From SVTX01 sp045660325 (GTDB lineage Bacteria; Bacillota; Clostridia; Oscillospirales; CAG-272): a stretch of 45,658 nucleotides of DNA. The translations under genes were made by a program, and so were the position numbers. Each line of letters starts with the position of its first letter. Within the stretch, counting starts at the first letter, position 1. Below are positions 1 to 8,637 of the stretch, in pieces. The stretch is taken from NCBI GenBank assembly GCA_045660325.1, contig JAZRDO010000013.1, positions 1 to 45,658 on the forward strand, read 5' to 3'. The notes under the pieces are model-generated. The model ran no database searches. It saw nothing but the letters and a program-made list of their open reading frames with translations, and had not been told where the DNA came from.

Positions 1-3000
1 AGAACGTGGTCGAGACCGCCGAAGCCGATATCGTATGCCCAACCGTCACCACCGAAGATCCACATGGACTTCTTGTTGAGGTAATCCTTTTCAGCAAGGA
101 TCTTGTCGCGAAGCTCCTTGTGTCCGCATGTGCAGTTGCAAGCTTCAAGTGCGCAAACGAGCTCGCGAGTAGCCTTATCGTTAGCAGCGCCGTCGTCTAT
201 TGTTTCGAGGTACTTCTGGCAAGCTGCCTTAACGTCTTCCTTCTGTGCTACCTCAGAGAGCTCACGAACGTAGCCGATAAGTCTTTCTCTGATAGTCTTC
301 TGACCGAGGTAGATACCGAGACCGTGCTCAGCGTTATCCTCGAAGAGGGAGTTAGCCCAAGCAGGACCTCTGCCGCTTTCCTTATTTACTGTGTAAGGAG
401 TAGCAGGTGCGGAGCCGCCCCAGATAGAAGAACAACCTGTAGCGTTGGAGATGTACATTCTCTCACCGAAGAGCTGAGTTACCAAGCGAGCGTAGGATGT
501 TTCAGCACAACCTGCGCAAGAGCCGGAGAATTCGAGGAGGGGCTGCTTGAACTGGCTGCCCTTTACTGTGTTGTTGATGATCTCGGGCTTTTCAGAAACG
601 TTAGCAACTGCATAGTCAAATGCTGCCTGCTGCTCGGACTGTGTAGCCTGGGGAACCATCTTAATAGCGATCTTATCTGTGCCATCCTTAGCTGCCTTTG
701 CGTTGATAGGACAAGCCTTAACACAAAGTGTACAACCCATACAGTCAAGAGGAGATACAGCCATTGTGAACTTGTAGTTTGTCTTGAGAACGGGTCTTGC
801 TGCGAACTTTGTAGAAGCGGGAGCGTTTGCTGCCTCTTCCTCAGTCATAGCGAAGGGACGGATTGTAGCGTGAGGACAAACGAATGCGCAGGAGTTACAC
901 TGGATACAGTTTTCAGGAATCCACTCGGGAACCATAACTGCAACGCCGCGCTTTTCATAAGCTGCTGCACCCTGGGGGAACTGACCGTCAACGTACTTTT
1001 CAAATGCGGAAACGGGGAGGCTGTCACCCTTCATTGCAACAACGGGGTTAACGATATTTTCAACGTATTCAACAAGCTCGGGACGGTCGCCTTCAACCTT
1101 TGCCTTAGCGCTTGTGTCAACTGCGTTCTTCCAGGATGCGGGAACGTCAACCTTAACGAACGCGTCTGCGCCTGCATCAATAGCGGCATAGTTGAGGTCA
1201 ACGATTGCCTGACCCTTCTTGATGTAGGACTTGTATGCCATCTTCTTCATGTATTCGAGAGCCTCGGCTGCAGGAAGAATGTTAGCGAGTGCGAAGAATG
1301 CGGACTGAAGGATTGTGTTCTTAACCTTCGCGTTACCGATCTTCTTGATAGCGATGCTTGTAGCATCAATTGTATAGAAGTTTACGTCGTTCTGAGCGAT
1401 GTATCTCTTAACGTCAGCGGGAAGATGAGCGTCGAGCTCCTCAACTGTTGTCCACTGGCAGTCAAGAAGGAATGTACCACCGGGCTTAACGTCGGAAACC
1501 ATATCGTACTTTGTGAGGTACGCCTGGTTATGACAAGCTACGAAGTTAGCCTTGTTGATATAGTAAGGAGACTTGATGGGCTCATCACCGAAACGGAGGT
1601 GAGAAATTGTAATACCACCTGTCTTCTTGGAGTCATACTGGAAGTATGCCTGAATATACTTATCTGTGTGGTCACCGATGATCTTGATGGAGTTCTTGTT
1701 AGCACCAACTGTACCGTCACCGCCAAGACCCCAGAACTTACAAGCGATTGTGCCTGCGGGAGCTGTGTCGGGAGCGGGCTTTTCCTCGAGGGAGAGACCT
1801 GTTACGTCGTCCACGATACCGATTGTGAAGTTTGTCTTGGGGCATCTCTTTGCGAGGTTTTCGTATACAGCGAATACGGAAGCAGGAGTTGTATCCTTAG
1901 AACCGAGACCGTATCTACCGCCAACAACCTTAGCCTTAACGCCCTTTGTAGCGAGAGCGGTTACAACGTCGAGGTAGAGAGGCTCACCGAGAGAGCCGGG
2001 TTCCTTTGTTCTGTCAAGAACTGCGATCTTCTTAGCTGTAGCAGGGATAGCTTCGATAAGCTTTTCTGCGGAGAAAGGACGGTAAAGTCTTACCTTAACA
2101 AGACCAACCTTTTCGCCCTTAGCTACGAGGTAATCGATAACTTCTTCAATTACGTCACATACAGAGCCCATAGCGATTACAACTCTGTCTGCTTCGGGAT
2201 GACCGTAGTAGTTGAAGAGCTTGTAGTTTGTACCGATCTTCTCGTTTACCTTGTTCATGTATTCTTCAACGATCTCGGGAAGAGCGTTGTAGAACTTGTT
2301 ACAAGCTTCTCTGTGCTGGAAGAAGATGTCACCGTTTTCAGCGGAGCCGCGGAGTGCGGGATGGTTAGGAGACAAGGAGTGGTTACGGAAAGCCGCAACT
2401 GCGTCGAAGTCGAGCATTTCAGCGAGATCTGCGTAGTCCCAAGCCTCGATCTTCTGAATTTCGTGAGAAGTTGTGAAGCCGTCGAAGAAGTTGATAAAGG
2501 GAACGCGACCCTTGATAGCGGACAAGTGAGCAACGGCACCGAGGTCCATTACTTCCTGGGGGTTAGTTTCAGCGAGCATAGCAAAGCCTGTCTGACGGCA
2601 AGCATATACGTCGGAGTGATCGCCGAAAATGTTAAGCGCGTGAGATGCAACTGTACGCGCAGATACGTGGAATACTGTGGGAAGCAACTCACCTGCGATC
2701 TTGTACATGTTGGGGATCATAAGAAGAAGACCCTGAGATGCAGTGTAGGTTGTTGTGAGAGCACCGGAAGCAAGAGAGCCGTGAACTGTACCCGCAGCGC
2801 CTGCCTCGGATTCCATTTCCATTACCTTTACTGTTGTTCCGAATACGTTCTTGAGTCCCTGAGCTGCCCACTGGTCAGTGTAGTCAGCCATGGGGCTGGA
2901 AGGAGTTATGGGGTAGATACCCGCAACTTCTGTGAAAGCGTAGCTTACGTGAGCGGCAGCCTGGTTACCGTCCATGGAAAGCTTTTTTCTTTCGATTGCC

Positions 3001-3002
3001 AT
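1..3002 (-). CDS. nifJ: Pyruvate:ferredoxin (flavodoxin) oxidoreductase, C-terminus cut off by window edge
   Basis: Catalyses oxidative decarboxylation of pyruvate + CoA to acetyl-CoA and CO2 with reduction of ferredoxin, in the cytoplasm of anaerobes. About 1000 residues are visible of roughly 1170-1200 usual for the single-chain enzyme. Visible in order: the N-terminal pyrimidine-binding half with YPITPSSPM near residue 30; two [4Fe-4S] motifs, CIQCNSCAFVCP near residue 700 and CMGCTLCVKACP near 750; a further Cys motif SCAGCAETSY; and the start of the TPP site, GDGWAYDIGFGGLDHV, right at the window edge. The start ATG at 3002 follows AGGAGG at good spacing. A 1007-codon open frame on the opposite strand is only a shadow of this gene. 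Upstream lies a 5' leader hairpin (3054-3085) and an AT-rich promoter region. Family assignment is firm; the end lies outside the window. Confidence 0.97.
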   Translation of the reverse strand, partial: MAIERKKLSMDGNQAAAHVSYAFTEVAGIYPITPSSPMADYTDQWAAQGLKNVFGTTVKVMEMESEAGAAGTVHGSLASGALTTTYTASQGLLLMIPNMYKIAGELLPTVFHVSARTVASHALNIFGDHSDVYACRQTGFAMLAETNPQEVMDLGAVAHLSAIKGRVPFINFFDGFTTSHEIQKIEAWDYADLAEMLDFDAVAAFRNHSLSPNHPALRGSAENGDIFFQHREACNKFYNALPEIVEEYMNKVNEKIGTNYKLFNYYGHPEADRVVIAMGSVCDVIEEVIDYLVAKGEKVGLVKVRLYRPFSAEKLIEAIPATAKKIAVLDRTKEPGSLGEPLYLDVVTALATKGVKAKVVGGRYGLGSKDTTPASVFAVYENLAKRCPKTNFTIGIVDDVTGLSLEEKPAPDTAPAGTIACKFWGLGGDGTVGANKNSIKIIGDHTDKYIQAYFQYDSKKTGGITISHLRFGDEPIKSPYYINKANFVACHNQAYLTKYDMVSDVKPGGTFLLDCQWTTVEELDAHLPADVKRYIAQNDVNFYTIDATSIAIKKIGNAKVKNTILQSAFFALANILPAAEALEYMKKMAYKSYIKKGQAIVDLNYAAIDAGADAFVKVDVPASWKNAVDTSAKAKVEGDRPELVEYVENIVNPVVAMKGDSLPVSAFEKYVDGQFPQGAAAYEKRGVAVMVPEWIPENCIQCNSCAFVCPHATIRPFAMTEEEAANAPASTKFAARPVLKTNYKFTMAVSPLDCMGCTLCVKACPINAKAAKDGTDKIAIKMVPQATQSEQQAAFDYAVANVSEKPEIINNTVKGSQFKQPLLEFSGSCAGCAETSYARLVTQLFGERMYISNATGCSSIWGGSAPATPYTVNKESGRGPAWANSLFEDNAEHGLGIYLGQKTIRERLIGYVRELSEVAQKEDVKAACQKYLETIDDGAANDKATRELVCALEACNCTCGHKELRDKILAEKDYLNKKSMWIFGGDGWAYDIGFGGLDHV

Positions 3003-3053
3003 GTTTTTAAATCCTCCTGGAATATATAAAAAATTTTTTTTGCACTAAGCTAT

Positions 3054-3085
3054 GAGCATTTGCGGGCGCAAGCCCACATTTACTC
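3054..3085 (-). promoter_or_regulatory. 5'-leader hairpin upstream of nifJ
   Basis: Read on the minus strand, a stem with GGGC(TTGC)GCCC at its tip extends outward through TG(T/C)GGGC and a GAG/CTC base, interrupted by two A-A mismatches. It lies about 50 nt before the nifJ start. A possible extended -10 (TGATATCAT) is found about 15 nt further upstream, so the hairpin would sit at the very 5' end of the mRNA, where it could stabilise the transcript. No T-run follows, so it is not a terminator. Confidence 0.5.
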
Positions 3086-3301
3086 AAGTTTAATGATATC
3101 ACAAAATTTCAAAAAAGTAAAGAGTTTTTCGTGAAAAAAACAACTTATTTTAATAAAAAATAATACTAATTCCTACATTATCTATATCTTTTATTAAAAA
3201 ATAGAAAATTATCCTGAATTCACAGGTTGAATAATTTTAGCTAATCAAGGTAAAAATAATCAAAAAAGAGCAAAAAAATCAAAAAAATTTTTGTATAGCT
3301 A

Positions 3302-3330
3302 TTGCAATTAAAAAATCTTTGTGCTATAAT
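3302..3330 (+). promoter_or_regulatory. Sigma-A-type promoter of the CofE-like gene
   Basis: TTGCAA (3302-3307), a 17-bp spacer and TATAAT (3325-3330). Transcription would start near 3337, inside the dyad at 3334-3358, leaving a leader of about 75 nt. Confidence 0.75.
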
Positions 3331-3333
3331 TAA

Positions 3334-3358
3334 CCGTAAGGTGTGTTGTTCCTTACGG
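3334..3358 (+). promoter_or_regulatory. Perfect 8-bp inverted repeat at the predicted transcription start
   Basis: CCGTAAGG (3334-3341) and CCTTACGG (3351-3358) with a 9-nt loop. Its place at the predicted +1 suits a repressor operator or a protective 5' hairpin; no T-run follows. Confidence 0.5.
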
Positions 3359-3411
3359 AGCGATACACTGTTTTTTGTTTATAATTCTATTTAAAATACG
3401 AGGTATAAAAA

Positions 3412-4614
3412 ATGAGTGCAAATGAACGCAGAGTCGGTACAATTTCCCGCGGTATCCGTTGCCCCATCATTCGCGAGGGCGATGATCTTGCCAAGATGGT
3501 TGCTACAAGCGTGCTTGAAGCGGCTGAATATGAGGGCTTTTCCCTTCGCGACCGCGACGTAATTGCTTTAACAGAATCCATTGTTGCAAGAGCACAGGGT
3601 AACTACTGCTCCGTTGACAACATTGCCGCAGACGTAAAGGTAAAGCTTGGCGGCGAGACAGTCGGCGTTATCTTCCCCATTCTTTCGCGTAACCGTTTTG
3701 CGATTTGCCTTCGCGGTATCGCTCGCGGATGCAAGAAGGTCGTTCTTATGCTCAGCTACCCCTCCGACGAGGTTGGTAACCATCTTATAAGCATGGATAA
3801 GATCGATGAGTCCGGCGTTAACCCCTACTCCGACGTTCTTACACTTGAAAAATACCGTGAGCTTTTCGGCTACGAAAAGCACGAATTCACAGGCGTTGAC
3901 TACGTTGAATACTACGGCAACCTCATTCGTGAGGAAGGCGCTGAGGTAGAGATCATCTTCGCAAATCAGGCAAAGGCGATCCTTCCCTTCGCAGATCACG
4001 TTCTCAACTGCGACATTCACACCCGCGCACGTACAAAGAGAATCCTTCTTGCAGGCGGCGCAAAGGTTGTTTGCTCTCTCGACGATATTATGAATGCACC
4101 CGTTGACGGCTCCGGCTGCAACGAAAGATACGGTCTTCTCGGTTCTAACAAGTCCACCGAGGACAAGGTTAAGCTTTTCCCCAGAGAATGTAAGGATCTC
4201 GTTCTTGACATCCAGGCTCTTATCAAGGAAGCAACAGGCAAGCACGTTGAGGTAATGGTTTACGGCGACGGCGCGTTCAAGGATCCTCAGGGTAAGATCT
4301 GGGAGCTTGCTGACCCCGTAGTTTCCCCCGCATTCACAGACGGTCTTATCGGTACTCCCAACGAGCTCAAGCTCAAGTACCTCGCAGATAACGACTTCAA
4401 GGATCTCTCGGGTGAGGAGCTCAAGGCAGCTATCTCTGCATCCATCAAGGCAAAGGACGGCTCCAGCCTCGTAGGTAATATGGCGGCTCAGGGTACAACA
4501 CCCCGTCAGCTTACAGACCTTATCGGCTCTCTCTGCGACCTTACTTCCGGCTCCGGCGACAAGGGTACTCCCGTAGTTCTCGTTCAGGGCTACTTTGATA
4601 ACTATACAAACTGA
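3412..4614 (+). CDS. Coenzyme F420:L-glutamate ligase (CofE)-like protein
   Basis: A 400-residue protein resembling the F420_ligase family (PF01996). True CofE adds glutamate to F420-0 with GTP, but members are common in Bacillota that are not known to make F420, where the substrate is unknown. Visible features: RDRDVIALTESIVARAQG near the N-terminus, the family-like segment FPILSRNRFAICLRGIARG, HVLNCDIHTRARTKR near 200, and VYGDGAFKDPQGKIWELADPVVSPAFT near 285-310. The ATG at 3412 lies close to GAGGT in the upstream sequence and the length fits the longer Clostridial version. It has its own promoter and a terminator, followed closely by ddh. No F420 biosynthesis gene is in the window, so an amide ligase acting on another substrate is as likely. 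Confidence 0.75.
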   Translation: MSANERRVGTISRGIRCPIIREGDDLAKMVATSVLEAAEYEGFSLRDRDVIALTESIVARAQGNYCSVDNIAADVKVKLGGETVGVIFPILSRNRFAICLRGIARGCKKVVLMLSYPSDEVGNHLISMDKIDESGVNPYSDVLTLEKYRELFGYEKHEFTGVDYVEYYGNLIREEGAEVEIIFANQAKAILPFADHVLNCDIHTRARTKRILLAGGAKVVCSLDDIMNAPVDGSGCNERYGLLGSNKSTEDKVKLFPRECKDLVLDIQALIKEATGKHVEVMVYGDGAFKDPQGKIWELADPVVSPAFTDGLIGTPNELKLKYLADNDFKDLSGEELKAAISASIKAKDGSSLVGNMAAQGTTPRQLTDLIGSLCDLTSGSGDKGTPVVLVQGYFDNYTN

Positions 4615-4622
4615 TAAAAATT

Positions 4623-4654
4623 AGGGACTTGGCAATCTGACAAGTCCCTTTTCT
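4623..4654 (+). terminator. Rho-independent terminator after the CofE-like gene
   Basis: AGGGACTTG (4623-4631) pairs with CAAGTCCCT (4641-4649), followed by a short T-run. It ends only 15 nt before the ddh start, so leaky readthrough into ddh is possible. Confidence 0.8.
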
Positions 4655-4669
4655 GAAAATGAGGCAATT

Positions 4670-5653
4670 ATGATTAGAATTGGTATATACGGCTACGGCA
4701 ATCTCGGACGCGGTGTCGAGTGTGCCGTAAGACAGAATCCCGATATGACGCTCGTCGGAATCTTCTCAAGAAGATCTCCCGATACGGTTAAGACTCTTTT
4801 CCCCGAAAGCAAGGTTTATTCGGCATCCGAAATTCTTGATTTCAAGGGAAAGATCGACGTACTCGTGCTTTGCGGCGGCTCCGCGACGGATCTTCCCGAG
4901 CAGTCCCCTGCACTTGCAAAAAGCTTCAATATTGTCGACAGCTTTGACACCCACGCAAAAATTTACGGACATTTTTCGGCAGTTGATAATATCGCCAAGG
5001 AAAATGACAAGGTCGCTGTAATTTCAGCCGGCTGGGATCCCGGTCTTTTCTCACTTATGAGAATGTACGGCGGCGCTATCCTCCCCGCAGGTGAGGATTA
5101 TACCTTCTGGGGCTACGGCGTAAGTCAGGGACACTCCGACGCGATAAGAAGAATTGACGGCGTGCTTGACGCCCGTCAGTACACCGTCCCCGTTCCCTGC
5201 GCACTTGAAGCGGTAAGACGAGGCGACACACCCGCGCTCTGCACAAGAGAAAAGCACACACGTCTTTGCTACGTTGTGGCAAAGGAAGGCGCGGACACCG
5301 GCAAAATCGAGCGCGAGATAAAGGAAATGCCCAATTATTTCTCGGATTACGATACGACGGTTCACTTTATCACGGCTGAGGAGCTGCACGAAAAGCACTC
5401 CGCTCTCCCGCACGGCGGCGTTGTTATAAGAAGCGGTGTAACGGGCGAAAACGGGAAAAACAAGCACGTTATCGAATACAATTTAAAGCTTGATTCTAAC
5501 CCCGAATTTACCGCATCCGTGCTTTGCGCGTGCGCACGCGCGGCGTACAGATTAAGTGTGGAAAAGTCCTTTGGCGCAAAGACAATTCTCGATATCCCCC
5601 CCGCGTATCTTTCAAATAAAACACGCGAGGAATTACTCAAAAATTTAATGTAA
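4670..5653 (+). CDS. ddh: meso-Diaminopimelate D-dehydrogenase
   Basis: Makes meso-DAP in one NADPH-dependent step from tetrahydrodipicolinate and ammonia, bypassing the succinylase, acetylase and DapF steps of lysine and peptidoglycan precursor synthesis. At 327 residues it matches the family length. Rossmann motif GIYGYGNLGRG near residue 5, the substrate segment CGGSATDLPEQ near 68, SAGWDPGLFSLMR near 123, and the characteristic WGYGVSQGHSDAIRRIDGV near 147. GAGG lies 7 nt before the ATG. The upstream terminator leaves little room for a promoter, so it may depend on readthrough. It matters for the DapF-like domain at 16113-16970: with Ddh the cell may not need a working epimerase. Confidence 0.95.
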   Translation: MIRIGIYGYGNLGRGVECAVRQNPDMTLVGIFSRRSPDTVKTLFPESKVYSASEILDFKGKIDVLVLCGGSATDLPEQSPALAKSFNIVDSFDTHAKIYGHFSAVDNIAKENDKVAVISAGWDPGLFSLMRMYGGAILPAGEDYTFWGYGVSQGHSDAIRRIDGVLDARQYTVPVPCALEAVRRGDTPALCTREKHTRLCYVVAKEGADTGKIEREIKEMPNYFSDYDTTVHFITAEELHEKHSALPHGGVVIRSGVTGENGKNKHVIEYNLKLDSNPEFTASVLCACARAAYRLSVEKSFGAKTILDIPPAYLSNKTREELLKNLM

Positions 5654-5661
5654 AAATAAAT

Positions 5662-5690
5662 AAAAAGGCTCTTTTAAAAGAGCCTTTTTT
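5662..5690. terminator. Bidirectional terminator after ddh
   Basis: A fully symmetrical hairpin: GGCTCTTTT pairs with AAAAGAGCC, flanked by A5 and T6. Stops ddh on the plus strand and would also work on the minus strand. Confidence 0.9.
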
Positions 5691-5705
5691 ATTTGCGAAG
5701 ATAAT

Positions 5706-5742
5706 CCTGCACTCTGCATTCTGCACTCTGCACTCTGCACTA
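5706..5742. repeat. TCTGCAC/TCTGCAT heptamer array
   Basis: About five contiguous 7-bp units (TCTGCAC with one TCTGCAT) between the ddh terminator and the terminator of the next, convergent gene. The same unit recurs at 32021-32033, 33119-33150 and 38008-38058, always intergenic. Confidence 0.85.
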
Positions 5743-5772
5743 AAAAAGGTCGGACACCGTCCGACCTTTTTT
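5742..5772. terminator. Terminator of the permuted NlpC/P60-like gene
   Basis: AAAAAAGGTCGGAC, loop ACC, GTCCGACCTTTTTT. It serves the minus-strand gene, overlapping its stop codon, and is symmetrical enough to act both ways. Confidence 0.88.
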
Positions 5773-6451
5773 AATACACCGCTTTTCTGCGGAAAATCTG
5801 CATAAACGTTCTTGCCGTCAATTTGAAAAACGTCTTAATACTCAAAAGAAATTCACGGAACGTCAATCTCTCGTAATACGTGGAATGCTCGGGAATATAT
5901 CTTACCTTTTCCCTGATATCCCCCTTGAATACTATTTTATTCGAGAAAAGCTCAAGAAAATCGTCGGGGCGGTACTTACACGCCTTGCCGTCAAGATAGC
6001 CGAGCTTGATCAAAACGAAGGATACGAATTCAATACAGGAAAAGGACTTATTTACCGAAAAGCCCTTGAAGATCGGGCTCGTCATAACCGAATAGCCGTT
6101 ATAGAGATAATCCGAATTTCCGAGACTTTTCTTGATATATTCGTCAATCGAGGCGTATTCCTCCTCGCTTACGTCAAATTTAAATACAACGATCGGAACG
6201 TCGAAATTTTCCTTCATTACGTATCTGTCAAGAGACTCTCGTACAAGACCTGCAAGGAGCAATCCCTGATGCTTCGGTCTTGCATACGCGTACAAGTGCT
6301 CAAAGCTATCGTCAAGAGAAATAGCTGCGTGATTGTATCTGAGCCTGCCGCACTTGCGCACAAGTCTGCCAAAGCCCGAGCTTGTTCTTGAAATCATTAC
6401 GTAAATGCTTTTGTTGCGGATAGAATTCTCACTTTTGATGATATCTTCCAT
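5771..6451 (-). CDS. Permuted NlpC/P60-like (YiiX/C92-type) cysteine hydrolase family protein
   Basis: About 226 residues. The His-before-Cys order (RYNHAAISLDD near residue 40, then SCIEFVSFVLIKLGY near 143) is that of the circularly permuted papain-like families, whose known members are amidases or acyl-hydrolases acting on cell wall or lipids. No signal peptide is seen; the C-terminus is basic and hydrophobic (SIKTFFKLTARTFMQIFRRKA), compatible with membrane association. An in-frame GTG lies six bases before the ATG at 6451, but GAGGTGG fits the ATG as ribosome binding site. It lies 20 bases downstream of the FAD dehydrogenase on the same strand, so the two are probably cotranscribed. Substrate unknown; family call is by motif only. 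Confidence 0.6.
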   Translation of the reverse strand: MEDIIKSENSIRNKSIYVMISRTSSGFGRLVRKCGRLRYNHAAISLDDSFEHLYAYARPKHQGLLLAGLVRESLDRYVMKENFDVPIVVFKFDVSEEEYASIDEYIKKSLGNSDYLYNGYSVMTSPIFKGFSVNKSFSCIEFVSFVLIKLGYLDGKACKYRPDDFLELFSNKIVFKGDIREKVRYIPEHSTYYERLTFREFLLSIKTFFKLTARTFMQIFRRKAVY

Positions 6452-6471
6452 ATCCACCTCGCAGAAGCTTT

Positions 6472-7863
6472 TTATTTTTCTACGTCAATATTGCAGATCT
6501 TATCTGCTACGAAAAGTCCCATAGCGCCTGCCTGAGAAAGACCGCGAGTGATACCCGAGCCGTCGCCTATCATATAAGCGCCGTCCATAACCTCAAAGCT
6601 TCCGTTATGCTCAGGACGGATGCTATAATACTTGTTTTCACAGCCGTAAAGGAGCGTATCGTCGTTAGCCGTACCGGGAGCAACCTTATCAAGAGCGTAA
6701 ATTGTTTCAATAATGTTTGTAAGCGCTCTGTAAGGAAGCACGATGGAAAGGTCGCCGGGATATGCCTTCATAGTAGGAATTACGGAGTTTGCCGAAAGAC
6801 GGTGCTCGTTAGTTCTTCTGCCGCGAACGAGGTCGCCGAATCTCTGAACGATAATGTTGCCGTCGCCTGCAAAGTTCATATTCTTAGCTATATTTTCAGC
6901 ATATTCAGTGGGCTTGTTGAAGTTTCCGTTGAAGTGAATGGAATTCAAAATAGCAAAATTGCAGTTTTCCGTCTTCTTGTCGGGCTCTGCAAAGCTATGA
7001 CCGTTAGCAGTAATTACGCCGTGGTTGTTTTCCGCGGAAACAAGACCGCCCTGATTGAAGCAGAACATTCTCGTTCTGTCCTCAAAGGTCTTTGTTCTGT
7101 AATGGATCTTAGGCTCGTAGATCTTCTCGGAGAATTCGCGCCAGATAATATCCTTCATCTCAACGCGCACGCCGATATCAACGGAGTTTGCATTCATCTT
7201 GATGCCGAACTTCTTACAGAAGGTGCTTACGAATTCAGCGCCGCTTCTACCCGTTGCGATAATGATCTTCTCTGCCTCGATAGTGTCGGGAACATTGTGC
7301 TTTACAATATTCATAATGTATGTGTCGCCCTCTTTGTCAACGGACTTACATTCTGTGCCCGAGAGCATAGTTACACCGTTGTCGCGGAGCCACTCGATAA
7401 GCTTCTGCATTGTCTTGAAGTTCTTATCCGTACCGAGATGACGAACGTTCATGTCGAGAAGACGGAGATTGTTCTGAAGACACTTGAGCTTGAGCTCCTC
7501 GTTGGAGCGGTAAAGCTCGGGGTAATCGTCAGCGAAGGATTCAAGCACGGAGTCAACCTGATTTATATACTTCATAGCGAGATTCTCGCCAAGCTCCTCA
7601 CCCATATAACCGCCGTATGCAGTACCGATATTGAACTTACCGTCGGAGAATGCGCCTGCGCCCGCATAGCCGCCCGTAATAGAGCAAACCTTACAGTGAA
7701 TGCACGCTCTGTTGTGTCCTGCAGGACACTTTCTCTTTTCAAGCTCGTGACCAAGCTCGATAATGGTTACGTCAAGCTCGGGGTTGTTTTTCTTTAATTT
7801 GTAAGCAGCCATAAGACCGCCGATACCACCGCCTACGATAGCTACGTTTGTTCTCTTCATCAT
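6472..7863 (-). CDS. NAD(P)/FAD-dependent dehydrogenase (COG2509 type)
   Basis: 463 residues. Dinucleotide-binding VGGGIGGLMAAYKL at the N-terminus with the acidic strand end TIIELG near 35; then a Cys-rich segment (RKCPAGH...CIHCKVC, about residues 44-61) followed by GGYAGAGAFSDGKFN, typical of this family. IIATGRSG near 203 and a C-terminal FAD motif, YMIGDGSGITRGLSQAGAMG, complete the fold. Members are cytosolic flavoproteins of uncertain substrate, often likened to geranylgeranyl-reductase or GidA-like proteins. The closely spaced cysteines could hold a metal or a redox disulfide. AAGAGG precedes the ATG and a near-perfect promoter lies at 7920-7948. First gene of a two-gene minus-strand operon. 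Confidence 0.85.
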   Translation of the reverse strand: MMKRTNVAIVGGGIGGLMAAYKLKKNNPELDVTIIELGHELEKRKCPAGHNRACIHCKVCSITGGYAGAGAFSDGKFNIGTAYGGYMGEELGENLAMKYINQVDSVLESFADDYPELYRSNEELKLKCLQNNLRLLDMNVRHLGTDKNFKTMQKLIEWLRDNGVTMLSGTECKSVDKEGDTYIMNIVKHNVPDTIEAEKIIIATGRSGAEFVSTFCKKFGIKMNANSVDIGVRVEMKDIIWREFSEKIYEPKIHYRTKTFEDRTRMFCFNQGGLVSAENNHGVITANGHSFAEPDKKTENCNFAILNSIHFNGNFNKPTEYAENIAKNMNFAGDGNIIVQRFGDLVRGRRTNEHRLSANSVIPTMKAYPGDLSIVLPYRALTNIIETIYALDKVAPGTANDDTLLYGCENKYYSIRPEHNGSFEVMDGAYMIGDGSGITRGLSQAGAMGLFVADKICNIDVEK

Positions 7864-7919
7864 TTTCTTTTCCTCTTTTTCTTACAATAATTAAATGGTT
7901 CGCATTTTTATCCACTATA

Positions 7920-7948
7920 ATTATACAACAAAATATACGGCTTGTCAA
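7920..7948 (-). promoter_or_regulatory. Consensus promoter of the FAD dehydrogenase operon
   Basis: On the minus strand: TTGACA (7948-7943), 17-bp spacer, TATAAT (7925-7920). Perfect match to the vegetative consensus. Confidence 0.85.
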
Positions 7949-8077
7949 GAGGTACGGCACAAGCTTTAATTTCATAAACTGAAAATATAACCTCTGTTTT
8001 AATTTTTCGTGTTTAAAAGCACCCGACAGTTGTCAAAACTATTTTTGCATAAAACAGATACAGAAAAGAGAGAATCT

Positions 8078-8512
8078 ATGATACAGCAAATAAAAAGAGG
8101 GGATATTTTTTACGCTGACCTAAGCCCTGTAATCGGCTCGGAGCAAGGCGGTCTGCGTCCCGTTTTGATCGTGCAGAACGATATCGGAAACAAGTACAGT
8201 CCAACGGTCATCGCCGCTGCAATTACATCAAAAATGAGTAAGGCGCACCTTCCGACACATATAGATATTTACAAAATGCAGGTCGGTCTGCAAAAGGATT
8301 CCGTCATTCTTCTCGAGCAAATAAGAACGCTCGATAAAAAGAGATTAAAGGAAAAAATAGGTCACCTTGACGACGATCTTATGTCCCGTGTAAACTCCGC
8401 GATCGCGGTAAGCTTCGGCTTGTCCGATGAAACGGTAAAGCAGACCCCAAAGGTCTACACCTCGCAAAATACGGGTGCAGTCGCCGTATCGGATAACAAT
8501 GAAATTAAATAA
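8078..8512 (+). CDS. mazF: MazF/EndoA-type mRNA interferase without an adjacent antitoxin
   Basis: 144 residues from ATG 8078; an upstream in-frame GTG (8009) would add an unrelated 23-residue leader. Closely resembles Bacillus EndoA: RGDIFYADLSPVIGSEQGG, RPVLIVQND (catalytic Arg), SPTVIAAAITSK (catalytic Thr), LPTHI, and DSVILLEQIRTLDKKRL. EndoA cleaves mRNA at UACAU-like sites and is held inactive by an RHH antitoxin usually encoded just upstream. No antitoxin reading frame is present between 7864 and 8077, and the neighbour upstream is divergent. About 30 residues beyond the family core (VKQTPKVYTSQ...) form a longer tail than in Bacillus. Either the antitoxin is elsewhere or control is different; the two RHH proteins in this window (11362-11550, 32849-33019) are not adjacent. 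Confidence 0.92.
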   Translation: MIQQIKRGDIFYADLSPVIGSEQGGLRPVLIVQNDIGNKYSPTVIAAAITSKMSKAHLPTHIDIYKMQVGLQKDSVILLEQIRTLDKKRLKEKIGHLDDDLMSRVNSAIAVSFGLSDETVKQTPKVYTSQNTGAVAVSDNNEIK

Positions 8513-8570
8513 ATCAATAGAAAAAATAGAATTCTCCCGATAAAAAGTTAAATTTTTATCTATTTAATAC

Positions 8571-8599
8571 TTGATTTATTTTCAAAGATATGATAGAAT
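8571..8599 (+). promoter_or_regulatory. Promoter of fba
   Basis: TTGATT (8571-8576), 17-bp spacer, TAGAAT (8594-8599). Predicted start near 8606, giving a leader of about 30 nt before the ATG at 8638. Confidence 0.65.
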
Positions 8600-8637
8600 A
8601 ATAGATGCGAATAATTTTTCAAACGGAGAATATCAAC

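Larger units (their letters stand above)
3003..3411. other. AT-rich divergent intergenic region
   Basis: This 409-bp gap separates two divergent genes and contains no credible ORF. It holds the nifJ leader on the left and the promoter and dyad of the CofE-like gene on the right. The middle (about 3100-3290) is A/T-rich homopolymer tracts in which I see no further structure. Confidence 0.7.

Noticed and set aside
6..3029. 1007-codon open reading frame on the plus strand
   Set aside because: Shadow of nifJ. Its translation is Cys/Val/Leu-rich noise, while the minus strand gives textbook PFOR motifs. Similar long antisense frames (15606-17039, 29257-31188) mirror carB-dapF and gyrA.
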